Part shown: positions 6,169-13,346 of the stretch, piece after piece
Numbering within the stretch: position 1 is the stretch's first letter
Layout: every line of letters starts with the position of its first letter
Origin: an uncultured Pseudomonadota bacterium
Lineage (GTDB): Bacteria > Myxococcota_A > UBA9042 > CAIXZC01
Direction: 5' to 3'
Assembly (NCBI GenBank): GCA_937876385.1
Contig: CALFHQ010000939.1
Coordinates: 1 to 13,502 of the forward strand
Length of the DNA stretch: 13,502 nt
The notes under the pieces: model-generated
What the model was told of the DNA's origin: nothing
The model's database searches: none
The model's input: only the letters and a program-made list of their open reading frames with translations
Translations under genes and position numbers: made by a program

Positions 6169-7694
6169 AACATCGCCTCCAGGTGCTTCCTGGCGTGGCC
6201 CTCAACGGCAGCAAAATGCAACTCCTCGTATTGACACAGGATGTCGTTCATCTGGCTCCTGAGTCGTTGTGCGGCGCCCGAATCTGCCTCAAAAGAGGCG
6301 CCTAACAGGAGCCTGCCTTCCCGTGTGTCGAAGTATTCCTTCTCTATCTCTTCCGGGCGCAGGGAGGACGGGAGGGGGATGTGTCCCGCGTCCACGATGG
6401 CGGGGCGAGACTCCTCCTTGGAATCAAACTCTGTACGAGCCTTCACCACCACCTTTTCGAAGAGTTCCGGGGCCTTCCGGGCTAGCACCCTGAGCCCTTC
6501 TATGGTGAATGTTCTACACATCTTGATGGAGACATCCGGGCAAGAGTCCTTGAGCTTTGGCAGGAGCGAGAGCTTGTCTCCGGCACCTGGCAGGCCGACG
6601 CTGTGGCCACCGAATTGGGCAGCGAGGTAGCAGTGCTTGGTGAGGCGCTTGACCAGCTTCCCCGGGTTCTTCACGTAGTCGATTCCGTCCACGAATTCCA
6701 TGGGCAACTGGGGCACGAATCCCGCAAGCCTCACCCCATGGTGAGCCAATTCAAGGGCTAGAAAGAGGTGTTCTGCGGGGGCAATGGGTCGGGCACTGTG
6801 GCGAAGATCGACTGCAATTTCGTGGGGACGCCCCCGGGTCGCCGAGCGGATGATTGCGCTCAGCTCCACGGCCTGTTGGATGACCTTGCCCAGTCGGACG
6901 GCGACTTGGAAGAAGGTGCGCTCGTCGAAGATGAAGTTCTCCCGAAGGGTTCCGTAGGAGAGGGTGTACCCTTGACCGAGGTGGCGTTTGCGCCACTCTG
7001 AAACCACCGGCCATTCTCTCTCGAGGGCCACGTAGTGTTGACTCAGCTCCATCTTGCTCTTGCCATGGACGGGTACCAACAGCTCCGACAGGTTCAGCGA
7101 GAATCGGACGAATCCGCCCGCCGCCGCGGCCTCAACATCTTCTCTGGTTCGAAGATCTTCCGCTTCTGCGCCAAACCCCTGCTTCCACCCCTCTCGCCAG
7201 ACTCCCCAGGCAGCATCGGCGAGGACATCGGACCAGGTCCGTCCGCTTTGTCTAACGTCCCGAGGGGTCTGAAGCGCCAAGACGGGGAAGACCGGGGTGT
7301 TCTCCAGTCCCCGAACGAGGGCAGCGGTGGCCCCGCCGAGACAATCTCCCAGCCCCACCGACGGCTTCCCCGGGTTGGTTCGTGGTCGCAACCAGGAGAT
7401 GGCCTCAGAGAGCCGCAGGATGGTTGGCGTGTCGGCCTCGATGATTTTCAGGAGTCCCGCCGACTGTCGCTTTTCCACAATGACTTTGCCTGGCAGCTCG
7501 GGGGGTGTCCCTCCTGTTCGAACCACGAGAACGACTCGACGACGGCGCTCCTGAAAGGCGCCAATAACCCCGACGAAGGACGTCAGCCGAACATAGGACC
7601 GGGGGAACAGGATGAGACCGGGGAACTCTTTGGAGAGGTTCCGGCCAAGATCATCCGGCTGTGCGACGTCCAGATCGAACAGAGTATTGTCCAT
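6153..7694 (-). CDS. Divergent UxaE-like (tagaturonate epimerase family) protein, probably not a canonical epimerase
   Basis: A 513-residue soluble protein with the overall pattern of UxaE, the metal-dependent tagaturonate/fructuronate epimerase. Segments align in order: VGLGDCLGGAT (about 113-123), VLALQTPRDVRQSGRTW with LADAAWGVWREGWKQGFGA (138-175), VDLRHSARPIAPAEHLFLA (295-313), FVDGIDY (334-340), LPGAGDKLS (368-376) and a C-terminal helical part. Against the family motifs as I remember them (GDRLG, DADHLKT, VDETD, HSGSDK, HVKTAG), this protein has GDC, EAEDLRT, VDLRH, LPGAGDK and SIKMCR: most acidic and histidine residues expected in the active site are missing. It may be a refunctionalised or non-catalytic paralogue. 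The start at 7694 has AGGAG five bases away; a GTG at 7754 would add 20 residues with poorer support. It is last in the four-gene operon. Family call moderate to good; activity unknown. Confidence 0.72.
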   Translation of the reverse strand: MDNTLFDLDVAQPDDLGRNLSKEFPGLILFPRSYVRLTSFVGVIGAFQERRRRVVLVVRTGGTPPELPGKVIVEKRQSAGLLKIIEADTPTILRLSEAISWLRPRTNPGKPSVGLGDCLGGATAALVRGLENTPVFPVLALQTPRDVRQSGRTWSDVLADAAWGVWREGWKQGFGAEAEDLRTREDVEAAAAGGFVRFSLNLSELLVPVHGKSKMELSQHYVALEREWPVVSEWRKRHLGQGYTLSYGTLRENFIFDERTFFQVAVRLGKVIQQAVELSAIIRSATRGRPHEIAVDLRHSARPIAPAEHLFLALELAHHGVRLAGFVPQLPMEFVDGIDYVKNPGKLVKRLTKHCYLAAQFGGHSVGLPGAGDKLSLLPKLKDSCPDVSIKMCRTFTIEGLRVLARKAPELFEKVVVKARTEFDSKEESRPAIVDAGHIPLPSSLRPEEIEKEYFDTREGRLLLGASFEADSGAAQRLRSQMNDILCQYEELHFAAVEGHARKHLEAMFQKSG

Positions 7695-7699
7695 GCTTG

Positions 7700-7706
7700 C
7701 TCCTTT
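7700..7706 (-). promoter_or_regulatory. Ribosome binding site deciding the UxaE-like start
   Basis: On the minus strand AAAGGAG lies five bases before ATG 7694. The alternative GTG at 7754 has no comparable site. Confidence 0.65.
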
Positions 7707-7753
7707 GGCGGTCGTCTTTCCAACCGCAGGCTTGAACGGGGTCAGGAGGCGCA

Positions 7754-7780
7754 CGGAGGACTTTCATTGCATTTCCTCCG
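7754..7780 (-). other. Inverted repeat (7-bp stem) in the lipoprotein to UxaE-like spacer
   Basis: On the minus strand CGGAGGA (7774-7780) pairs perfectly with TCCTCCG (7754-7760) around a 13-base loop. It begins directly after the stop of the lipoprotein gene. No U-run follows, so it is not a classic terminator; it could slow decay of the upstream mRNA or attenuate transcription into the last gene. Confidence 0.4.
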
Positions 7781-8851
7781 CTAACGGCCATCGAGTATCC
7801 TCTGAGCTTCTTCAAGGTGCCGAGACCAGGGGCAGTGGTGAACCAGAAACCTCAGGGCGCTGGTGCGATCTGCCGGGCGTCCCTGTGAGCGATAGACACG
7901 AGCCAACATCCACAAGGCGTCATCCTTCAGGGAAACCGTATGGTGATAGTTAATCACCCAGACAAGCGCCCGCTCGGCTTCTTCGTACCGTCCCTGTCGT
8001 TCGTACAATCTGGCCAGACGAAGCCTCACCTTCTCGGCGAAGGGACCTGTCAGCGTGTCGGTTCCTCGGTGGTCGTTTGGAAGGAGCGCTTCCTCTAACA
8101 GCCGGCTTTCGTCCCCCTCCCGTCCCATCTCCTTCAGGAGGTCAAAAGCCATCCAGGCCCCGGAAGTCCAGAGAGGGGAATCGGTGTGATGGTCGAAGAG
8201 CAACATCAGCAGGTAGAAGGAGGCTTCGTTTGTTTCCGGGGACTCCTCGTGGAGGATTCGGGAAGCGTAATAGAGCAGGTGCCCGGAGAGGATGGTGGGG
8301 GGATTTCGCCGGTACCACTCAAGGAGCCACTCCGCCGGCATTTCTCCCGCTTTGGCCAGTTTTCGAGCTTCCATATGAACCAATTCGGTCCCACGACGAG
8401 CCCAATAGGACGTCGGCCACCGGACAACCAGCCGTTCCAGCCTGGCCCTGGCGATGAGAAATCGGTTGTTTTCCATGGCAAGGCGGCTCTGTTCGTAGAG
8501 CGCTCTTGCCCGCAACTGGCCACATTCGGTGGACTGTTCGATCTGGTTCCACAGCCTCTGCCCGTTTCCGTCGGGTGCTCGGTCCAGAGCCCTGGCAGCT
8601 TGCTCCCATGCGGCACATCGGTCGTCATCGGTGTGAGCTTGTCGGCTCAGTTCAAGGTAGCGTTCGGCCTGGGCGGGGAAATCCAGGGGGTGATTGCGAG
8701 GAACGGTCTTGAAGGAGTCAAACCAGGGGTCTGGAGGGGTTGTGGCGCAGCTAGAACCTGACAGAGCAACGAATACGAGGAGGAGGCGTTGCAGCCAAAG
8801 CATGGAACATTGCTTTGCAGTGATTCCGGCCGCAACCGAGGGTTGCTTCAA
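7781..8851 (-). CDS. Helical-repeat (TPR-like) lipoprotein
   Basis: A 356-residue protein of unknown function. The N-terminus is a signal peptide with a basic region, hydrophobic core (LWLQRLLLVFVAL) and SGSSC ending at Cys35; the lipobox lacks Leu at -3 but is lipoprotein-like. The mature part is helical, and the last 90 or so residues look like TPR repeats (LARLYERQGRYEEAERAL, then LARVYRSQGRPAD). TPR lipoproteins of this kind usually act as envelope scaffolds. The chosen start is TTG 8851 because GGAGG lies six bases before it; ATG 8803 has no ribosome site and would leave a shorter signal peptide. It begins 18 bases after the QueC-fusion stop, so it belongs to the same operon. Nothing ties it biochemically to its neighbours. 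Gene call firm; family only general. Confidence 0.85.
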   Translation of the reverse strand: MKQPSVAAGITAKQCSMLWLQRLLLVFVALSGSSCATTPPDPWFDSFKTVPRNHPLDFPAQAERYLELSRQAHTDDDRCAAWEQAARALDRAPDGNGQRLWNQIEQSTECGQLRARALYEQSRLAMENNRFLIARARLERLVVRWPTSYWARRGTELVHMEARKLAKAGEMPAEWLLEWYRRNPPTILSGHLLYYASRILHEESPETNEASFYLLMLLFDHHTDSPLWTSGAWMAFDLLKEMGREGDESRLLEEALLPNDHRGTDTLTGPFAEKVRLRLARLYERQGRYEEAERALVWVINYHHTVSLKDDALWMLARVYRSQGRPADRTSALRFLVHHCPWSRHLEEAQRILDGR

Positions 8852-8857
8852 GGTTCG

Positions 8858-8862
8858 CCTCC
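8858..8862 (-). promoter_or_regulatory. Ribosome binding site supporting a TTG start
   Basis: GGAGG on the minus strand, six bases before TTG 8851. It lies in the 18-base gap after the QueC-fusion gene and decides for the unusual TTG over ATG 8803. Confidence 0.65.
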
Positions 8863-8869
8863 AGATAGC

Positions 8870-10384
8870 CTATCTGCCCTCGAACAGGCTTGCGAGAAGC
8901 TGCTTGTGGATGAGGCCATTGCTTCCGGCGATCTCACCGACATAGGGAGAAAACTCGCCGCCCTGGAAGTTGGTGAGGGTTCCACCCGCTTCCCGGACGA
9001 GGACTTCTCCGGCGGCCATGTCCCAAGGCTTCAGTTCTCGTTCCCAGAACCCATCGTAGCGACCACAAGCGAGATAGGCAAGGTCCACCGCGGCGGCACC
9101 GGTTCGACGGACTCCCTGGCCGTTCAAAATGGCTCGGCGAACGTCTTCGAGGATGGTCTCGATGGTTTCCCTTCTGGAGTATGGGAATCCGGTGGCCAGG
9201 AGGGAGTGGTTCATTTCTTGGGTCTGGGTCACCTTCAACGGGCCGTCTGGGCCCTTAGCCCCTCGCCCCTTTACGGCGTAGTACATTTCGTCGAAGTAGG
9301 GGAGGTAGATTACCCCGATGACTCGCTCTCCTTCTGTTTCCACGGCGATGGAGACTGCAAATTGGGGCTGGCTGTGGACGAAGTTGGTGGTTCCATCGAG
9401 GGGGTCGATAATCCAGCGATATTGGCTGGTTCCTTCCTCTGCTCCACTCTCCTCGGCGAGAACGGAGTCCGTCGGAAAGTGCTCTGCCAACCCTGCGAGG
9501 ATCACGGCTTCGGCGGCCTTGTCTGCCTGGGTCACCAGATCCACTTCCCCTTTGTTCTGGTATCCTTCCAACTGCCCATAGAAACCGCGCAAACAGGCGC
9601 CGGCCTTTCTGGCCAGCTTCCTGGCGACATCCAGCCGCATGGTCCACGGGTCCCTGCCGTCCCCCTTCGAATCGACGTACGGGGCGGGGTCTTCCAGTCC
9701 GGCATCCTTGAATCCTTGCAGTCGAAGGGCACAGGAATCGCAGACCCCACAGGCCCGGCCGTCGGGTGCTGCGTTGTAACAACTCAAAGATTTGGAGTAG
9801 TCCACGCCCAGCGAGGTCCCCAGGCGAACGATGTCCCCTTTGGAGAGGTCCATCAGCGGGGCTAAGATCTGGATCTGGCGTCCCCCCGCCGAGCCTTCCG
9901 CTACAGCCAGGCGAGCCAGGTTGTTGTAAGCATCTATGTATTCGGGTCTGCAGTCGGGGTAGCCGCTGTAATCCACCGAATTGGCGCCGATGAAGACGGT
10001 GTAGGCGTGGAGTGCTTCGGCCCAGCCGAGGCCCATGGCCAGGAATACGGTGTTTCTAGCCGGGACGTAGGTCTCGGGGATCCCGTGTTCCATGTGCGCT
10101 TGCCCGGCGACGGGAACCTCTCGTTCTCCGACCAGGGCGGTTCCGCCAAACTGGTTCAAGCCAACGGGGACGACGACGTGCTGTTTGGCCCCCCAATCCA
10201 TCGCCAGTTGTCGAGCGCCTTCCAGTTCGGCGACGGCGTGCTGGCCATAGTCGAAGCTCAGGCAGTAGACCTCGTAGCCGGCCCGGGAGGCGTATGCCAG
10301 GAGGGTAGCGGAGTCGAGACCACCGCTCAGCAGGACCACAGCTTTTTCGCCGGGTTCGACCTTAGGAAGATTCGGTTGTGACAT
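8870..10384 (-). CDS. queC: QueC (7-cyano-7-deazaguanine synthase) fused to an inositol-monophosphatase-family domain
   Basis: A single 504-residue frame with two complete enzymes. Residues about 13-235 are QueC, which makes preQ0 from 7-carboxy-7-deazaguanine, ammonia and ATP for queuosine synthesis. It has the SGGLDS ATP loop (20-25), FDYGQ (44-48), YVPARN (106-111), the DYSGYPDCRPEY block (138-149) and the zinc cysteines 202, 212, 215 and 218. Residues about 249-504 are an IMPase/SuhB-type Mg-dependent phosphatase: EES (Glu311), WIIDPLDGTTN (Asp327, Asp330) and WDMAAGEVLVREAGG (Asp455). All expected catalytic and metal residues are present in both. The linker (about 231-248) is short, and Met249 sits where a free IMPase would start, so the fusion looks like loss of a stop between two adjacent genes. 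It starts eight bases after the FmdB-type gene. The phosphatase substrate is unknown and no queDEF gene is nearby. Confidence 0.92.
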   Translation of the reverse strand: MSQPNLPKVEPGEKAVVLLSGGLDSATLLAYASRAGYEVYCLSFDYGQHAVAELEGARQLAMDWGAKQHVVVPVGLNQFGGTALVGEREVPVAGQAHMEHGIPETYVPARNTVFLAMGLGWAEALHAYTVFIGANSVDYSGYPDCRPEYIDAYNNLARLAVAEGSAGGRQIQILAPLMDLSKGDIVRLGTSLGVDYSKSLSCYNAAPDGRACGVCDSCALRLQGFKDAGLEDPAPYVDSKGDGRDPWTMRLDVARKLARKAGACLRGFYGQLEGYQNKGEVDLVTQADKAAEAVILAGLAEHFPTDSVLAEESGAEEGTSQYRWIIDPLDGTTNFVHSQPQFAVSIAVETEGERVIGVIYLPYFDEMYYAVKGRGAKGPDGPLKVTQTQEMNHSLLATGFPYSRRETIETILEDVRRAILNGQGVRRTGAAAVDLAYLACGRYDGFWERELKPWDMAAGEVLVREAGGTLTNFQGGEFSPYVGEIAGSNGLIHKQLLASLFEGR

Positions 10385-10392
10385 ATTGGAGA

Positions 10393-10746
10393 CTACCCTT
10401 CTGCAGCCTGGGACTTGTCTTTCTTGTCCACTTTCGATTCGGTCGCAGGTTTGGCTGTTTCGGTCTTTCCAGATTCGGTCTTTCCGGATTCGGTCTTCTT
10501 GTCAGAGGAGTCGTTGGATGTGGACTCGGTCTGGGGAGCACCGCTGTCCTCTTTGCGACCACCGGACTTGCCGTAATCGGTCACGTACCAACCACTCCCT
10601 TTGAGAATAAAGGAACTCCGAGACACGAGACGGTGAACATCCGGAGCGCCGCATTTCTCGCAGTCGGGGGTTGTTTCATCTGTGATTCGTCTCATCTGTT
10701 CAAACTCGGCGCCACAAGCGTCGCAATGGTACTCGTAGATAGGCAT
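10393..10746 (-). CDS. FmdB-family zinc ribbon protein with low-complexity tail
   Basis: A 117-residue protein. It opens with MPIYEYHC, the hallmark of the FmdB/CxxC_CxxC_SSSS family, and has four zinc-ligand cysteines (8, 11, 29, 32), followed by the usual SSFILKGSGWYVTDYG. The remaining 60 or so residues are a disordered Lys/Glu/Ser/Thr tail with a short repeat (GKTESGKTE). FmdB was named as a putative regulator of formamidase; most members have no proven role, so regulation is only a guess. The start at 10746 is preferred because AGGTGA (10752-10757) is five bases before it; a GTG at 10755 overlaps that site. First gene of the leftward operon, just below a sigma70-like promoter, and eight bases from the QueC-fusion gene. 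Confidence 0.88.
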   Translation of the reverse strand: MPIYEYHCDACGAEFEQMRRITDETTPDCEKCGAPDVHRLVSRSSFILKGSGWYVTDYGKSGGRKEDSGAPQTESTSNDSSDKKTESGKTESGKTETAKPATESKVDKKDKSQAAEG

Positions 10747-10784
10747 GACTTTCACCTCTTCGCCCAGGGCTTCCTAGCGGGGAT

Positions 10785-10812
10785 AAAATAGCTTCCGAGA
10801 CGGGAATGTCAA
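10785..10812 (-). promoter_or_regulatory. Sigma70-like promoter of the fmdB-queC/IMPase operon
   Basis: On the minus strand TTGACA (10807-10812, perfect) is followed after 16 bases by TATTTT (10785-10790, 4/6). An 18-base spacer to TTTTAT is an equal alternative. Transcription would start near 10778, about 30 bases before the fmdB-type ATG. Confidence 0.6.
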
Positions 10813-10816
10813 TAGG

Positions 10817-10846
10817 AGCTGGCAGCTGGCAGCTGGCAGCTGGCAG
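10817..10846. repeat. Heptanucleotide tandem repeat, (AGCTGGC)x4
   Basis: Four perfect AGCTGGC units (10817-10844) plus a trailing AG. Each junction makes the palindrome CAGCTG. The array sits four bases upstream of the operon's -35 box and 17 bases past the sdhB stop. It could fold into short hairpins or vary in copy number. Confidence 0.9.
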
Positions 10847-10862
10847 TGCGCAGGGGCGGGGG

Positions 10863-11591
10863 CTAGCGTGTGGAGGGTTTCTTGAGGAAGTTCTTGGTGG
10901 CTTCTCGCTTGAGATTGGCGATGGAGCCGGCGGGATCGAGGTCCTTTGGACAGGCCAGTGAGCAGTTGAAGACGGTGTGGCAGCGCCAGACGCCGTGTTC
11001 GTCGCCAACCATCTGCAGGCGCTGTGCGGTGGATTGATCTCGGCTGTCCACCACGAATCGATTTGCCTTCAAGAGTGCTGCCGGGCCGATGTATTCGGGA
11101 TCGGACGCAGTCATGGGGCAAGAGGAGTGGCAAGATGCGCACAAGATGCAGTCGATGACGTGGTCGAGCTTCTGGCGTTCCGACGTGGTCTGGTAGCGCT
11201 CTCGCCCTTCGGGTGCGACATCTCCGGGCATCAGGTAGGGGATGATCCGCTTGTACTGATCCCAGAAAGGCTTCATGTCCACCACGAGATCCCGAATGAT
11301 CGGGAGGTGGGCGATGGGGCGAATGGTGACACGCTTGTTGAGGGCGATGGACGCCTGGGTTTCGCATGCCAACTTGTACTTCCCGTCGATGTGCATGGCG
11401 CAGGAGCCGCACACGCCGGCTCGGCAAGAGAAGCGGAAAGCGAGGCTGGTATCGATGTGGCCCTGGATGTGGAACAACGCATCGAGGATGGTCATTCCTG
11501 CTTTGAAGGGCACGTCGAAGTTGTCGAATCGAGGTTTCTTCCCTTCATCCGGGTCGAAACGAAATATGCTGAACTTGAATACTTGGGACAT
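10863..11591 (-). CDS. sdhB: Succinate dehydrogenase/fumarate reductase iron-sulphur subunit
   Basis: A 242-residue subunit passing electrons from the flavin in SdhA to quinone at the inner membrane. The N-terminal 2Fe-2S domain has CRAGVCGSC and a fourth cysteine (56, 61, 64, 76). The C-terminal domain has CILCASCHSSCP (148, 151, 154, 158) and CHTVFNCSLACPK (204, 210, 214), the normal set for one 4Fe-4S and one 3Fe-4S cluster. Length is normal for the family. It follows sdhA with an 18-base gap and is preceded by GAGGG six bases from its ATG. It is the last gene of the operon; no hairpin terminator is evident, and a heptad repeat and another operon's promoter lie directly beyond. Succinate versus fumarate direction cannot be told from the sequence. 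Confidence 0.96.
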   Translation of the reverse strand: MSQVFKFSIFRFDPDEGKKPRFDNFDVPFKAGMTILDALFHIQGHIDTSLAFRFSCRAGVCGSCAMHIDGKYKLACETQASIALNKRVTIRPIAHLPIIRDLVVDMKPFWDQYKRIIPYLMPGDVAPEGRERYQTTSERQKLDHVIDCILCASCHSSCPMTASDPEYIGPAALLKANRFVVDSRDQSTAQRLQMVGDEHGVWRCHTVFNCSLACPKDLDPAGSIANLKREATKNFLKKPSTR

Positions 11592-11609
11592 GATTTCCCT
11601 CGTTTGTGG

Positions 11610-13343
11610 CTAGTATTTTCGCTCTTTCGGCTCCCAGAGACCCAGTTCCACCGGACGGTATGCCAACTTCGGCTTCCCTTCCTGGGGATCGTACCGGGCG
11701 ATGGTGTGCTGGAGGAATTTCTCGTCATCTCGGGTGTCGTGGTCCAGTCTGAAATGGGAGCCGCGGCTCTCTTTTCGAGCGAAGGCGCCGGCGACGACGG
11801 CTTCGGCCAGGTCAAGGTTCCCCTCGATTTCGAGGTGCCACATGAGATCCTGGTTGAAGCGTTTTCCGGTGTAGGTGACTCGAGTTTCCTTGAATCGTCT
11901 CTGGAGCTGCTTGATGGTTTTCCATCCGCTCTTCAGTCTCTCTTCGTCTCGGAAGATTCCGGCGTTCTCCACCATCATCTCTCCGAGTTCCTGGTTCAAG
12001 GTGAAGGCGTTCTCCTTTCCAGATCCCCCCTCCATGGTTTTGAACTTCTGCTTTTCGTCTTCGAGTGCGGACTCTACTGCTTTGGGGTTCACAGCCGGCT
12101 TGCCTTCGCTGAGAACGTAGTCGGCAGCGGCTTCACCGGAGAACTTGCCAAAGACGAGGGTCTCCAGCAGGGAGTTGCCCCCCAGGCGGTTGGCACCGTG
12201 AACGGACACACATGCGGCTTCTCCACAGGCGAAGAACCCCTTGATTTCGCTGGCACCATCGACGTTGGTGTCGATACCGCCCATGGTGTAGTGCTGGCCT
12301 GGACGGACGGGAATGGGGGTCACGATGGGGTCGACTCCCACGAAGTTCATGGCGATGTCTCGGATACCCGGGAGGCGCTCCATGATCTTCTCGGCGCCGA
12401 GGTGTCTCAGGTCGAGGTTGATGGATTCGTTTTTCACCCCTCGCCCTTCGAGAATCTCCCGCTGCATGTTGCGGGCGACGATATCTCTGGGGGCAACCTC
12501 CATGGCCTTGGCGGAGTCCGAGTAATTGCTGAGGAACCGTTCTCCGTTGGCGTTGGTGAGGAATCCACCTTCCCCACGGCACCCTTCGGTCATGAGGATT
12601 CCGCTTCCCAGGAGGGTGGTTGGGTGGAACTGAATGAACTCCATGTCCTTCAAGGGAACGCCGGCCCAATAAGGGATGGCCATGCCCAATCCGGAGTTGA
12701 TAATTGCGTTGGTGGAGGGGGCATAGATTCGGCCCGAGCCACCGGTAGCAAAGATCACGGCGTCGGCGAGGAAGGCCTCTACGGCGCCGGTGTTGAAGTT
12801 CATGGCGATGACTCCGTGGCAGACACCGTCTTCCACGACCAATCGGGTCACCATCCACTCTTCAAACACCTGGAAGTTCTGTCGTTCCGATGCCTGTTCG
12901 TACTTCACAGCCTGTTCGTACAGGGTATGAAGGAGCACATGACCGGTTTTGTCGGCCGCGTAGCAGGTTCTGGGGAATCCGGCGCCGCCGAAGGGACGCT
13001 GTGCGATTTTTCCTTCGGGGGTTCTGGAGAAGGGGCAACCCCAGTGTTCCATTTCGTAGATGATTTCCGGGGCCGTGGAGGTGAACTTCATCACCGACTG
13101 CTGGTCGGCGAGGTAGTCGCTTCCCTTGACGGTGTCGAAGGCGTGCTTTTCAGCCGAATCGAAGCCACCTCGGGGGTTGTTTCCGAGGGCTGCGTTGATT
13201 CCACCTTGAGCGGACACGGAGTGAGAGCGAATGGGGTGCACCTTTGTGAGCACGGCCACTTTTACGTTTTTCTGGTTGACTGCGATGGCTGCCCGAAGTC
13301 CGGCGAGACCGGCACCAACCACGATTACATCATGCCTTGTCAT
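11610..13343 (-). CDS. sdhA: Succinate dehydrogenase/fumarate reductase flavoprotein subunit
   Basis: A 577-residue catalytic subunit on the cytoplasmic face of complex II; it oxidises succinate to fumarate or the reverse. The N-terminal FAD-binding GxGxxG is at 10-15, and RSHSVSAQGG carries His41, the covalent FAD attachment residue. Catalytic-region residues are intact: HPTTLLGSG (His240), the Arg286 region (APRDIVAR; the active-site arginine by analogy with E. coli SdhA), His351 (QHYTMGG) and Arg386 (HGANRLGGNSLLE). Length is normal. The start is three bases after the membrane-anchor stop, with GGAGG overlapping the end of that gene, implying translational coupling. Confidence 0.97.
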   Translation of the reverse strand: MTRHDVIVVGAGLAGLRAAIAVNQKNVKVAVLTKVHPIRSHSVSAQGGINAALGNNPRGGFDSAEKHAFDTVKGSDYLADQQSVMKFTSTAPEIIYEMEHWGCPFSRTPEGKIAQRPFGGAGFPRTCYAADKTGHVLLHTLYEQAVKYEQASERQNFQVFEEWMVTRLVVEDGVCHGVIAMNFNTGAVEAFLADAVIFATGGSGRIYAPSTNAIINSGLGMAIPYWAGVPLKDMEFIQFHPTTLLGSGILMTEGCRGEGGFLTNANGERFLSNYSDSAKAMEVAPRDIVARNMQREILEGRGVKNESINLDLRHLGAEKIMERLPGIRDIAMNFVGVDPIVTPIPVRPGQHYTMGGIDTNVDGASEIKGFFACGEAACVSVHGANRLGGNSLLETLVFGKFSGEAAADYVLSEGKPAVNPKAVESALEDEKQKFKTMEGGSGKENAFTLNQELGEMMVENAGIFRDEERLKSGWKTIKQLQRRFKETRVTYTGKRFNQDLMWHLEIEGNLDLAEAVVAGAFARKESRGSHFRLDHDTRDDEKFLQHTIARYDPQEGKPKLAYRPVELGLWEPKERKY

Positions 13344-13346
13344 GCC

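Noticed and set aside
8789..9865. A 358-codon plus-strand open frame opposite the QueC-IMPase gene
   Set aside because: It is antisense to two well-conserved catalytic domains; its protein has no recognisable motif.
10817..10846. The heptad array as a CRISPR array or iteron origin
   Set aside because: The units are seven bases with no spacers, and no Cas, Rep or DnaA-box context is present.
12133..12858. A 241-codon minus-strand frame inside sdhA
   Set aside because: It is an out-of-frame reading of a highly conserved gene and is Arg/His-rich, as expected from a shifted frame.
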